Part shown: positions 21,604 to 37,200 of the stretch, one piece after another
Layout: each line of letters starts with the position of its first letter
Numbering within the stretch: position 1 is the stretch's first letter
Origin: Clavelina lepadiformis
Lineage: Eukaryota; Chordata; Ascidiacea; Aplousobranchia; Clavelinidae
DNA: 64,000 nt
Direction: 5' to 3'
Assembly (NCBI RefSeq): GCF_947623445.1
Contig: NC_135240.1
Coordinates: forward strand, 9,982,001-10,046,000
Notes under the pieces: model-generated
What the model was told of the DNA's origin: nothing
Database searches by the model: none
Seen by the model: the letters and a program-made list of their open reading frames with translations, nothing else
Position numbers and translations under genes: made by a program

Positions 21604-23461
21604 TAGGGATGCACAATACAGAATACCTGGCTATTCTAGAATACTTAATTTCGAATCCAGAATTTCGAATCTATTCTGAAATTACGCGGCAATTTTTTCC
21701 AAATAATAACGAACAAAAAGCAAAAATATTTGTACATTATTTTGAATGGTATTAGTATCACATGACAAACAGTATAACATATGCTAAATCAAGCATCATA
21801 TGATTCATATTCAAGCATAGAGCCGTGTAGTTCTTGCCACCTGCACTACCAACAGTCTTAATACCATACTTTTCGGAGGTAACACATTTACACATCGAAT
21901 CATAGAATTAATCAAGATGCTGCTTGTTGCAATGTAGGATATTCAGTGCTTCTAAGTGACTTTCGGTAAGTCGAGATCTCAGGACGGTTGCAGTTAGCCC
22001 TGCGCTGGAGAAGCACCTTTCTGATGCTGCAGATGATGCTGGCAGCGAAAGGTATTTCTGGCAAATGTTGTACAACATAGGGAATTCTTTTTTTTTAAGT
22101 TCCAATACTCCAACACGTCTGTTTTATTGGAGCTCTCTTTTAGGTAGGCTGAAACCTCATTAGTTATGATAGTGTCAATGTCAGCTCCCTTATCATCTGC
22201 ATCTTCTTGGTTGCTTTGTTGCACCTCCATTCCTAAATTAAACAAATTTTCCATCATGGAAACAGAACTGGTGGTGCTGTCGCCAACAGGAATGGGATTA
22301 TGGGGTGGTGCTATCACTGCTATGGTTGTGTCAGAAATCATTTCTGATTTTAAATGCAGGCGAACCCTTGTTGCATGATGCGGTTTAAAATACTTTTCTT
22401 TGTATGCTGGGTGAAGCCATGTTGCCATATCAAATAAAGATGGAAATGGAACATCATCAGATGCAACAGCAAAGCTAAATCTGCATTCTATAGCAGATTT
22501 AATCTTTTGTCTAAATGCAGAAATATGCACACTAGCACTGCTTGTAGAGAAGGAGCTTGAGTAGTTACTCAACAGCCCTTTAATTAATGGTATAATGGCT
22601 GCAGTTGTCACATATTTATCTCCTTCAATAAAGTCACTGGCCACCTTTAGAGGTAACAGTTCTTCCACGAGTCCTTGGACTGTTGTAATTCCTACTGGTG
22701 TTGTTCCTACTTCCTACTGTTGTTATTTGCGCTTGCAGAGAGACTGCCTTCAATTCCGCTGATATTTAAGAACACATGCTTTTTCTTCAAGTGCTTCAAC
22801 AGACTGCCAGTACTGTTGCAATATGATAAAATTGCCTTGCAATGGCGACAAACCACGCTATTCTTTTCATCTGGCTTACAAAAATGTTCCCACACGCTGG
22901 AACTTTTTTTTCGCCCACGACCAGTCGACATGACGCAGTGATAATAGATTACCTTATTCCTCTACACTTACATACAGTCTACTGCTTACTTGTTTACGAA
23001 TCTCAAGCGCATGGTTGGTGAGTGAATCAATGCGCGCGCGACTGCACTGTACAGCACAGCACACGTAATGAATCATTCGCCCGCACACACATGCAGCGCG
23101 TGCAAACTTCAGCTTTTTCGTTGGCTTCATTGTTTTGCGTTACGGATGATTAAACTAAAATCTAGGCAGGACAAATTATTTACTCGTACGGGAACGCACT
23201 GCGTGTCTGCAGTTCTGATAACTGCGTGAACCCTATGAAGGAAGAAAATAGGCGCTTGGAACAAACAGTCTATGAAGAAAAAAGGCGGCGCGCAAGACGG
23301 AAAATATCAACTTTACATTTGTTTAACGTCGCACACTGTTCATTTAACAGATTTATTTTCGAATCCTGATATCCGAAAATAAACTGCAAATAAGATTCGA
23401 ATACATTGAGATTCGAATCTCTAAGATTCGATATTCTGTATTGTGCACCCCTACCAAGGAT
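21596..23461 (-). mobile_element. ZBED-type hAT element, internally deleted, nested in a SINE
   Basis: The element is 21604-23453 (1850 bp). Its left end TAGGGATGCACAATACAGAA and its right end (reversed) TAGGGGTGCACAATACAGAA are near-perfect inverted repeats. The 8 bp flanks are identical (CCAAGGAT, 21596-21603 and 23454-23461). On the minus strand it codes a BED zinc finger and the C-terminal part of a hAT transposase, with most of the catalytic core missing. The target duplication lacks the central TA seen at the CAGGG-type elements here, so it belongs to another hAT branch. Confidence 0.93.
21905..22931 (-). pseudogene. ZBED/hAT transposase, broken
   Basis: Frame one (22931 to 22707) starts MSTGRGRKKSSSVWEHF and carries a BED finger, with CRHC and an H-x4-H-type LLKHLKKKH, then ends at a stop. 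Frame two (22668 to about 22090) covers part of the RNase H-like region, with FPSLFDMATWLHPAYK. Then a run of T at about 22088-22096 shifts the frame. Frame three (22105 to 21908) gives the dimerisation domain with YLSLPASSAASERCFSSAG. So there is one stop, one frameshift in a homopolymer and a large internal deletion. It is not functional. Confidence 0.9.
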
Positions 23462-23880
23462 AAACATCATCATACCACACCAATCTAAGTTCTCCTAATC
23501 ATCTACTGACCTATATTTAGAAAGTAACTATTTCACCAAAAGTAAGTCCCACAGCCTGTTGTTAAAGTTAGGCACTTACGATAAGAAAATCGGTTTGCAA
23601 AAAGTTGATTTTAGTTATTTAGGATTTTATTGAAATTAGATTAGAAGGTAAATTCAGGTTGGTATGTTATACTGTAACATTTACGTTAGGTAAACAAGAA
23701 ACCGTGAAAGATAGCTTCAAGCGCTCAATATTTTCCGGTGTAATAGTGGCAGCCGTATCTTTAACTAGGAGCGACTTGTGTCATGTGTTCTGAAATTTGT
23801 TACATGAAATCTGTTAACTGAAGTTTTATTTCCTGTTTCGATTTCTGACTTGTGGGTAAAAGCAAGCAAAACAAAGCAAC
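23454..23880. other. Gap before the HINT gene
   Basis: It begins with the remainder of the split SINE tail. A copy of repeat R4 follows at 23545-23700. The last 180 bp should hold the promoter of the HINT2-like gene, but I see no clear core promoter element. Confidence 0.5.
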
Positions 23881-25505
<1,625 letters not shown>

Positions 25506-25596
25506 TCTTCTTTATTTCATGCATGTCATGTTAGGTGAACTTTGTGTTTGCTCTTTCTGATAATTGCGTTAAATGTAACTTCTTGATACTTCTATT

Positions 25597-26820
25597 GTTT
25601 TAGGCAGGTGTGCCCAACTGGTCGATCATGGACTGATTCCAAGTCGACCGTGAGAGCTTAAAGAAAAATAATTTTTTATTTGTAACTGTTTGTTTTGTGG
25701 CACGGGGTTCATTACGTCTAGCAAATGATTGAGTAAATATTAAAATAAGTAATTTAATTCAATTTTTACTGGATTTTGTACTATTATTAAAATTAAATTG
25801 TATAATTATGCAGACATTTATGCATAATTTCCTTGAATTTAATCGATTCAAATGAATCAAGCGTTTGGCACGATGGATTCGGTTTCTTTTCATGCACTAC
25901 CCTAGGCTTGGATGATAATCGTAAAGCTGTATTTCCAACTCCAAAACAATTCATAAAATCATTGTAACATTAGCTTCAACATAGCATGAATGTTAACTAA
26001 GCTTTGAGTACGGCAGGTGTTATATATATCAGACCCAAAGAAGCTGAGCTGTATTTCAGAGATATTGTAAATAAACGTACATCAATTGTACCCTTTTTAA
26101 TAATATTTATAACGGTATTGTAACATAAGCTTCTTATGAGCTGCTCTTTTAATAGTGCTGCTGGTTAATTTATAATCAGGCATTGCATGTTATTTTTCTG
26201 TTATGTTATTATGATGTGTCAATACATTTGTTTGTAACAATGCTCCAGCCTGACTGACTGTGTGGTCTTTAATCAACACAACTGTATTTAGTACTTGCTT
26301 TGCTAAGTTGAAAAGTAGTTAACTTTGAATAATACTCAAATGATAACTATACCTTAGGTACAAAAAGAATCCCACAATCAACTGATTCAAATGCTGACCT
26401 ATAGTTGTTTGAGGTTTTCTTTATGTGTCCGAGAGGTACAATTTGTGGTGTTTACCCCAACAAAGAGCAGAATTTAGGTTTTATTGTTTCAGAGCCCGGA
26501 TCGTTTTATTAACAGCATGTTGTTTACCAAATAGATGAAGTGTGTAGGCAGTAATTACATTTCAAAATAGGCTAAATGTGTCTTCGTGGAAAAAAAATTA
26601 AAATTTTTCTTCAGGGTTTGGAGCGCATTTGCATTCATTTGAGTTAAGTTTGCTTTGTAAATCTCATTGTGATATCACAATGTTTTTTAAGTTACTACAA
26701 ATTTATGATGGGGAGGATTTAAAAAATTCGGGATTAGTAAGAGAGAAATAGGAAAAAACACTGAACACAATGTTCGTGGATCTGCGATGTTGACTCTGGT
26801 CTGGCACTCCTGGTTTAAAG
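25597..26820. mobile_element. Probable hAT element, 1.2 kb, decayed
   Basis: The left end at 25605 is CAGGTGTGCCCAACTGG. The right end, ending 26812 and reversed, is CAGGAGTGCCAGACCAG, an imperfect inverted repeat. The flanking octamers GTTTTAGG and GTTTAAAG agree at 6 of 8 positions. No open frame of note lies inside. This fits an old CAGGG-type hAT copy, less surely than the others in this window. Confidence 0.55.
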
Positions 26821-28249
26821 CTTTTTTTGTCACTTGTTTAACAAAAAAGCTTTATGTAGGAACCAAGTTTCTTGGTTTGTTGTTAACTTAAACTTATTGT
26901 CTAGCCTTACCCTTGGGCCTTGATAACAGCCAGTACATACAGCAAAACAATCATTTCTATCTCGTACTAACGATGATGCTCAATGACCATTAGCATTACA
27001 AGCTCTATTGAAATTATAAAAGATTGCAACTTTATCTTTCCTGTAAATGCCAGCCAGAACCACTTTCAATTAGGTAACGGTTCTATGTTTCATTGTGGTT
27101 TATATTGAAACTGTTATAACTATCTCACATGGATAGTTTTATGTTACCATTTGGATATGTGGGTAAGCATGGTTTAGAAGAAGTCGTATAACACCTACAC
27201 ATGTTTTCAAATTTTACAAAAAAATAAAAACCTATTGTTTACTTATTTTTACTATGTTTATGTTTACTTATTATATTTTACTTTATTTGTCTATTTTACA
27301 GGAATGTAAATTACACATGGAAATTATTTATTTGATTAACTTACAATTCAGTTACACAGACATATAACTTTCAACTATAAAAATGATAAATAAGTGTTCA
27401 AATATTAAATATGACAACAGAGGTTCAGCATTTTTAACAACTGTACATAATAAGTTCTGTAACAAAAATTAGTAAGGAGTGACAACCCAAAATGTTATGA
27501 AATGCCTTATAACAAACGGGACTTGCATAAATGTACCGCAGTTGATACAGAAATCAAATTCTGTAATTATTTGAGCAAGTAATGTGTAAGTTATTGTAAA
27601 GACATTGACATATTGGTCCAACAAATTGAATATAATGAATCTTTAACAGGTTTTGCTACCTTCACTAGTATGGACATGACAAGTAAGACAACTTAGTATG
27701 TCGTTGCAGTGCTGTGAATGTGATAATGGAGTGAAATAATATATTGGTGCATAAAATGGCACAATGCACCAACACATTAGATTCATATATAACAATTAAA
27801 GTGCCAAGCATGCAAAATATGCACATAATTTTATAACTCCCTTAAATAGCACTACATGAAACACTGTAATGAAAAAGGAGTAAATATTTATCAATTGAAA
27901 TGTTAACAGAGACAAAAAATCTTTCAGCAGATATAAGCAAATACAGTTGACATTGACAACGCAATTACAATGAAAGACGAAAGAAATGGATTCTTAATAG
28001 AAGATTTCCTATACATCAAATTGAAGCTAATTCATCACAATAACATTTGCACCTAAAGCCATAGCAATATAAAGTATTGCAACATAGACAAATTCCACAA
28101 TTTAATAAATTCATCAGATCAGATGGTTGTCATTACAACATTAATTTTCTACACGTTTGCACTATACCTTTATGCACAATATTCTTTGTTTGAAAAATTT
28201 CCTGCAATTTTCTGGATTCCAAACAACACATTATTTCAGTTTTACAAAA
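26821..28249 (-). other. Region downstream of DNAJC5, partly its likely 3' UTR
   Basis: No coding exon is seen. The last kilobase before the DNAJC5 distal stop (27.28-28.25 kb) is A/T-rich without repeats. AATAAA on the minus strand occurs at 27282-27287, so the distal transcript could end near 27.26 kb. The extent is inferred. Confidence 0.4.
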
Positions 28250-31200
28250 TTAATCATTTGTTTGATAACCAACATAGTCTGTCGAAGCTAAGGGTTCTTT
28301 TTCATTTGTGCTTTGTTCAACAACCAAAGGTTCAGTGGATGCAGAACTCTGTGGTTGTGCAGTCACTGGTGACGATTCGTTTTCATCTAAAAATTAAGAA
28401 AATGGATGAACATGAAGGCAACGTATTTTAGCAACTGCATTCATAATATTTAATCATCCAATGTAAAACACAACACATTTACCAAAAGACCTTACAAAAG
28501 GTAGGTTTTTAGTTTTTACAAAAAATTAGGAAAACACTTTGTAAATTACAATCAGCATTTCTCTACAAGTCAGTTGAGAAGTGGAAACGACTGAAGCATT
28601 TAAGGCCAAGAAAAACAGAAAGCAGTAAACATAATTAATTCAAATTATTTGACAAACCAATTTCAGGAAGATAAAATTCAAGTTTATTAAACTCGCAAAA
28701 TGGTTTTTAATACATTCAAGTCGGAATGCAATAACTTGGATTTACTTTCTTCACCAGGAGGTTGAATTTTCATGAGCATTTCTTTGTAAATAACGTGACT
28801 ATGTGACACAAGGAAGAACTGATTAAATGTTGGGTATAATAAACCTCAGAAAAGCATCTCAGGCCACATCTGCTTACCCTTTCCTGCAGGATAGATGACA
28901 GTGGAAGAGAAAAAAAATATATAGACATGTGAGAGAAACATAGGCCTACTAATCTATTGTGGATTTTGATGTGTATTTGGAAATTAATCAGGATCAGTTT
29001 GGTAAAATGCAAATATTTTTGACACGTTGTATGAAAATTTCTGTATGTGTATTCTGTTCAGCTTTGTGTTAATTACTGTGATATAAAAATCAGCATCTAT
29101 CAAACATACAAACAAGATGGCGAATAAGTTTTAAGATAATACATGGCATTGCCCAAATTATAGGACATAAAAAAGACGAAACAAAAAATTATGAGGAAAT
29201 CTTAAAAATAAACCCAATCAAGTAATTACAGGCCATAAAAAATTACTATTACATAAAAATCACTAATATTATTACAAAAGTAAAATTAGACAGTACAGTT
29301 GAGTTGTCAAGGGTGCATTAGTACGTTTTAGAAATGTTTAAATAAATTCCGCATAGGAAACTGTTTTGAATTAGGTTATCTTACTGCGTTAGATGTAGGT
29401 GAAAAATTAAACTTAAATAATACGCAACTTTTGTTCCACAAGTAGAGCGATACAGATGAAAAACAGATATGAAGTTCAACAATATGCCCTTATTATTTTC
29501 CAGCTCATAAGAAGACGAAAAAGAATGAAAACATTATAAAGTGGGTTTTACATTTAACAAGCCACACAAATTATTCTGTTTACTGAAACCAAATAAATTG
29601 AATAATGGGTAATTTATAGGTCAGTTGAGGTTGAGGTTGATTTTTATCTCTGGCGTTTCTTTTGAAAATCTACAGTTATGACAACATCACTTCAACTGTA
29701 ATGTAACACCATCATTACTACAATAGCTTTTTAATATTATGTAATTAAGTAAGAAAAAAATTAATATTGGTTGATATTGCTACTACATCATGGAGTCAAA
29801 TGTCTAACAACATAAGTTTGATTGCACATTAAAATTGAGAATAGCAGTGAGGGCGACAATCACAGACTATGATGGCTCTTTCCCTGTTTCAAAATGAAAT
29901 ATTTTTTAATTTCAAAGGTGTAATATAAGGGTGAATTTTAAATTTCCTAAAAGAAGTCTTTAATTACAGCAAAATTACAATAATTCATCATCGCCAGTGT
30001 AGGCTAACAACAACATCAATACCTTTCATTCAGGTAAACACAGCTGTATATGTAACATTTAGATCTTGCATGCGCAAATTGAAGTTGGCATTAAATTTTA
30101 ATTTGATCTTGATGAACCTTAGTAAACTTGGCCAAGTCAGATTATAAACGATCGAATGAGTTTTTGGTATTTTTTATGAGTTTTATAAACAAGAGTTTCT
30201 TCGATAAATTGGCATTTTGGCCTCCAGCCAGTCACCGAGCATTTCCTATGTCACACTTGCACTCGACGTCGGCAGACCATGAATCTGTGAATTTAATTCT
30301 AAAGCCTTTTTCTGAATAACAAGGGAATAACTGCAAAAATTTTTTCTCGGAACCAAATAGATCACTTAAGAATGCACAACAAAAACCTAAACATTGAGTG
30401 AAAAAAAGAGGAGAAAGAAATTGCAGCATCTCATAGGACCGTCTTTTTTATCAAAACGTCTCCTCTCATAAATTAAACATAGCGATATGGGTAGTGAAAG
30501 CCAGTCAAAGGAAATTATGTAGTGGGCCAAAAAAATCCAGCATCCAGCTAACACTCCACTATTTCACAAAACAAAAACTATTTTTCTGTCGATGCATAAA
30601 ACATACCGAAAATTTATATAATATCAAATTTTATTGTATGTTTTCCTTGTAATTGATATCACATAGAAGTAAGGCAGTGTGTAGATGATTTCAACATTTT
30701 CTTCTAATCCACTGACATACAAAATTTTATTTGCAAATCATGTACTGGTAATTGGAAAAGGATGCCATTCCTTTTAAAATTGGCTACTTTTTTGAAAGCA
30801 TTTTAATCAGATCGAATGTTTTTAAGAAATCTTTAACTTTTCATGATACAGTCAGTCTATGTACTATTGTATATACTTGTAATCAATTTCCTTATATCCG
30901 TAACTTTTAAGTGAATTAAAATATGTTTTGCTATCCTCCTTAATAATTTGCAATAATACTCCTGCATATGTTAAAAGAAAATCATGCACAACATGCACTT
31001 TCATATCAAGCGTCACAGCAGACAGCCAAACCAGTGAAATAATGAAAATCAGCAATTAATCAAAAAAGAAATTACCTCGTTACACCAACCAGAAAATTCA
31101 TGGCTACTATAAGTGTGGTTTGAAACACTCAATGTGTTAGTGTTTCATAACTATTCATGCAGTATCACCTATTTTATTGGCTTCCTACAGGTTGAGCAGT

Positions 31201-34200
31201 TATTGGATCATCAGTAGTGCTTTGATATGTAGCACCAGTTTGACCTGCCACAACAATAACTAATGCTAAAATCATAGCCATTTATTAACATCATCACTTT
31301 GTATCATTCACTGCAAATGTTTTAACAATTTTAAACATGTCATAAATCTTTCATCTTGCTATTCCCTTTTCCAAATTGGCATTTCAAACTATTTACAGTT
31401 TATTGTTTGTGATCTTTATAATGTCATAAAAGGAAAACCACTAAGTTTTGAAATTGGGCTGACTTTGTAAGGGTATAGGCAAAAGACATTGTCTATGCAA
31501 GAAAATGTCATAATACTTTGCTAATAACAATAACAGACAGACAATGACAGCATCATGCTACTGCAATCATATTTATAAAACAATGTACTGTACATACACA
31601 CATAGCAACAGTTCACATATATGTCACTTCATGCGTATTGTGTTTCAATATAGTCTGAGCAATAGGGTACACAAAAGAATTCTATTCATATTAAAAAGTT
31701 GAGAGTTTGAGTGTGTGAGCTCCTTTATAGACTACTGCCTTGTCATGGCAGAGCAGCTTCATTGCCTTGATCTTTCATACTATGCTAGAGGAACCGGAAG
31801 CATTACCCATGTCAAGACAGGTGAAAAGTAAGAGGTCAGCCTAATATTGGTCTAAAAAGAACATCTATGAATACGGACAAGAATGTCTATCGTACTCTAT
31901 TGTTGGCTGCATGGGCTAAAAAGGAATGCATTCGAGCTTTAGGCAGAGGGGCTCATTCAAAATCAAAGTGGCATTCTTTATCATAAGCTGCCTGTAATCA
32001 GAAGCCCACAATTGTAATCGCCACACATGATGACCAGTGGGAATGATTGTATTGTGGTATTGATTGATTGTATATTCACTTATGAATCAGCAAAAGGCTA
32101 ACAACTAGAAATTGGTATGCGTATTCCCGGATGGTGAACTGTGGAGACGGTTGCATTCCTTAGGGTAACCGAGTGCGCATGATGAAGTTAAAGCAGAAAT
32201 TGAAAAGATGAAATCTGTTTTATACAACGATGTATGCCACAAATTCAATAGTACAATATCTCGAGTTTGCGTGTAAGTTCAGGCTGCCCTGCAGAAGATA
32301 GTGACAACTGAATCTTTTATTGGATGACTTTAATGCACATGCTGAATATGAAAACTGTAAAAGGGAGGGTGCGATCGAAAAGCATTAAGATGCAGATGGT
32401 ACTGAGAATGAAAGCCTTGAAAGGTGTCGCCTGCAGCTATGTTGCAACAATAGTCTTAGCATTATGAAAACACTTATCCAACACAAAGATGTGCACAAAT
32501 ATACCTGCTACGGAAAGAGTGCACAACAGCGTACACTTATCGATTTTTGTGCCCTTTCAGCCAAAATCACTTCTTTTGTGGTAAAAAGGAAAAATGCAGG
32601 CAACATGTCAGCCCACATCAGGGATCTGTGACCACATCTAGTAAATTAACACAAAATGGGTACTGTTTAAATCAGCACTCCTAGCACCTGCATGCATCAC
32701 TGCATGCAAGTGAAAACAGGTCGGATTGGCGAAAAGCAGTGAGATATGAACTTCTTGGTGAAAACAAAAACTTAAAAATCTTTTTAAGCAAAGAACAAGG
32801 CCTGACTACATGACAGGTGATTGTCAGCTTTGCGAGCTCAGTACACTGAGGCACAAGAATCGGCAGCACAGACAGTGAAACAATTCTAAAAGCAGACCTG
32901 GAAAGAATACAGACGAAATTTGAACACTACAGAACGCCTTTATAACGCATTCCAGAAAAATTTCTGTAGTCTGCGACGCCTTCCAATCAAGGAGAAAGAT
33001 ATTTTTTGCAGATGAATAGAATACATAGATATTGCTTGACCATTTCAGACACAAGGTGACGAACAGTCATTGAACCATTCGCCAGGGTTGAAATCATTGC
33101 CAATGGTTATTCATTTCAACCAAAATCGAATAGACCAACATTGCATCTGATCTCATGTGGATAACACTTGAAACAACACCAGATGGACATAGTGATCCGG
33201 TTCATCTTGAACATGTTGCAATTATAATTTGGTCAACAATCATTCTAACCTCAGCTTTACAGACAGCATTGGGAAGTTTAGTTTGCATGATTTGCAATAA
33301 AGTAAAATGGAAAGGAAAACCATAAGCCCATGACGCATGATCGTAGGACATTTACGCTTGTGCAAAGTACTAGTAAATTTTTAAGGCTAAATTATTTTAA
33401 CACGCATGATTTGGATTAATAAACTGAACAGATCAAGGAAGGTTACTTTAAAATGCAAGCACTTAACAGAGTAATCTTAGAATAACTTAACAGAATAGTC
33501 TTAGAATATTTTTATTACAATAACAGGAAAAAAATGGTAATGCCAATCATTTACCATAGAAAAATGTTTTCTAAAATTTGCACGGAAATTAAAAAGAAAA
33601 TTGGATTGTGAATAAGGTAGCTTTGGAATAACTAATAGCAAGAATACGATTAGAAAAGAGGGGAGTGTTAGCATGGCTAACATAGTAAGATGTAACAGAA
33701 TGTGTTTTTAACAGGCACAAGATAACGTCATCACATGGCAACGTAATAAGGAAATAGCATATTGGAAACGCTTTGAAGGCCAACAGGTTGACAACATGTG
33801 GTTATGCTGCGGAAGATGGGACCAGGTATGAAGATAGTGAAGCTTTAAGTTGCATATATTATATTTATGTATTTGGGCTAAAGTTAAGTACATACCATCT
33901 TCCATTAAATCGTCTGGATCAACAATTCCGTCGTCCTCATCCAGGTCTGGCTTGCACTTTCCACAACAGCAATTGCAACATAGGCAGCAACAACAACAAC
34001 AGCAACATCCCGTGATTAAACAACAGAATGCAGCCAATGCCTAGAAAGGAAAGTGTGAAATCAATTTCAACTTATTCCCAATAGACAAATGGTTTTTAAC
34101 AATATGTTCATAAAAACGCCTGTTAGCGAGCTTCATTACTTCCTTCTTGCGCATTACAAAACTCTACAGTTGAGAAAACATATGGTTCAATCAATGCACA

Positions 34201-37200
34201 CAGGTTATGCCATAGTCATGACTTATTTTTTAAATGATGTTTATTTAATTAAGTAAAAAGTTAGCAATTAATTAAACCAAATTAAACCACATCTTCAGAT
34301 AAATATTGTAGACAGCCTATTGATCTATCTACATGCCCATAATTATGTGCCTTATGTACCTTTGCCCATGGTGACTGTAATGTCATGTACGTTTTTACAT
34401 TATCTTCACCAATTTGGTCAGCAAGATAAAGACCCACTGATCCATAATTATCATAAATCTCTTTCTTTTTCTCGTCTTGTAAAATTTTATTTGCATTGTT
34501 GATTTCCTTAAATTTTTCTGTTGCCTCCGGGTTGTTTGGGTTTTTATCAGGATGATATTTCAATGCAAGTTTTCTAAAATATATAGAAAGAAATTGTTAT
34601 CTTAAACCAAACACAATACATAAAAACTTTTGAGCATGTTATACTGTTATAGTATACAGCATACACTTAACTACTTTTACGCATTATAGTGTTGCACATG
34701 ACATAGCTGACAACGTTTGAAAAACCTATATGCCCATTTCACATTTAATTTACAGCTATAAAGAAATTACTGGTATATACTATGCATAAAATAAAATATT
34801 ACAAATAGAATGATGAAGTCGGTATAATCTTTCTACCCCACAAATGATGTACATACAAGACCACAGTAACACAAGGCGATTCGACCAATTAAAGACTCAA
34901 ACTCTAGTCTGAAGACACGCCTGAGCTCTCGCATTATTTTGTTGAACATCTCATGCTGCTATCTACTTCTAACCCAAGGTTTCATGTTCACCCCAAAACG
35001 CTTCTGTTTCGCTTGTCTGCAACGCTATCATGATGATGACGTCTTGCTCCTGCTGGAGGCAAATCTGCATCCGCCCTGCATGTGGAGACCAAATACGAAA
35101 CTGCAGCAACCGATACTAACACATATACTCATATAGGCATATAAATATAGGCTACTATGAATAACACACTCAACTACGATATTATTGCTTGGTGTTGTCG
35201 CAGACCAACGTAAGTGTGAACGTACCATGCTTTTCTCCCGACCAGTCAATGCTGACTGCTCGTTGAGCAAAAATCGATAAGGACTGCCTCGTGCCCTAGT
35301 ATCATGGTACGCAGGTACCCTTCAATCTATGCAAGTATATTTAAAACAATTATCTCCTAGGAATGGGATGATGACTTTGATGCACTACAGGATTTAATGC
35401 AGCCTGTGAATCTGTGATATACTGACATTACAGCTACCTTCAAATCTTTTGTATAGGCCGCACCCTGTTTAATATAAAATTATTTCTATCAAACTGGAAT
35501 GTGATCATCACGGTAAACAAAAGTACATTTAGAATCCAAATAATTCAACTATCAACGGGACCTTTGGGAAATAGTTGTGTCAGTGATGTCAATTGTACAC
35601 AAAACCTTAAGCAAATAGTAGCACAGTTTGTTTTCATGATGTTGTTATGTAGGAGGAATCACGTGTATTGCAACAACAAACAAACAAACTAAATTATCGC
35701 CTTTTATGTCCTTTTGTTGACCTATCTTTCATCTAAGCATATGCTAAATATAAGCTCATTGCATGTGGTCTGACCTTCTCATCTGAACGTATTTTGTCAG
35801 GCTATTGATTTTAGGCCAATAACATGTTTCGCATTGGCTGGCTGAACTTTGTTGTGGCACGTTCTATACTGGTAAATTTGAAAATTTTTTCTGTCATTTA
35901 CTAATGGAGGGTCTTAGTCTTCAATCACAGGTAAAACATTTTTAAATCTTCCGCAGAGTCAAAAGCAATAACGTGCCTTTGAATTTGGTACGCATTTTGT
36001 GATTTGCACATTTAAAAAACGCAGGTCACCTGAGTGGTGTTGAGACGACTCTTCGCGTGACATAAGTTTTTTTTCTTTGGTGGCTTTTAAAATGTAAATC
36101 TTTAATTTATATGTCAAATATGTTTCATAAAGCAGTTTATTTCCACCCATGTCCACTGCAAAAACCTAATAAAGTAGACTTACTGAACTAGGAGATAGGA
36201 TGGCAAAGCCTTTAAACATTTAACCAAGACATGAAAAGTGGGTCGCTACTTTCGAATTGTGGATGAAAAGCTACATTGTACTTGTCGCTAAAAGGCACAA
36301 CTATTCTTACGGCTTAATCAAGATTAGGGGAGACACTTAGTCTAGCCTAGCAATGTCAGAATTTAGTGGTGACTGTTTTAACTGAAAGATACAGGAGGGT
36401 TCCACTTAAAAAAACTTAACGCAGTGGACTGATGAGGACATGAAAAATGCTGTTGATAATTTTCTGAAGGTAAACGGAATTGACGAAGTATTGCAGCTAA
36501 TTATAACATGAATGGAAGCATTTTATGCAAAAGGTAGATTTTCCAGGTAGACACTGGGTAAACTTGTTTATGCAGCAAAACAAAATCTCACTAAAGAAGG
36601 CAAACCTCATTAGCACAGCGCGATATGGGTTCCTAAATAAGGTCATCCGATACAGAATAAGTTGAAAAAGGCCACACGCCAAGAAATTCAAAGAGGCAGA
36701 TAATTTAATTGACTTCGATATTAACAGCATGCCATTCTATTGTTGGTAGACAATACTATTTGCGATATTTACATTTTATCTTCACCAAACATGATACAAA
36801 TTACCAAAAAGTAGTGAGTCTTAATTCCAACGTAAGTGGCATTGCAACTTAACAGAATTAGGCCTACGAAGTAATAAACAAAGAAAGTTTCAGATTTACC
36901 AAAGTGAGTAATTGATTTCTGAGCTAGTTAGGTACCGAGAATAATCATAAAGTACAGTTATACGTTATCGTATTTAGTTGTGCATTGTCTGCCCGTTTAT
37001 TTGGCAAGTGCCTTGTGAAACAAATCGAGCGAATCGCTTTTTTAACATCTATACTCACCGCGTATGTTTGGGAACCAGTGAGGCTAATTTGATGTTTTAG
37101 GCTCGCAATAAAATCGCAGTACAAATTGCAAATTCCACGAAAAGTAGTTGCTGTTATTTAAAACTTTTATTATCACTAAGTGTAGGTACCATCTTCCACC

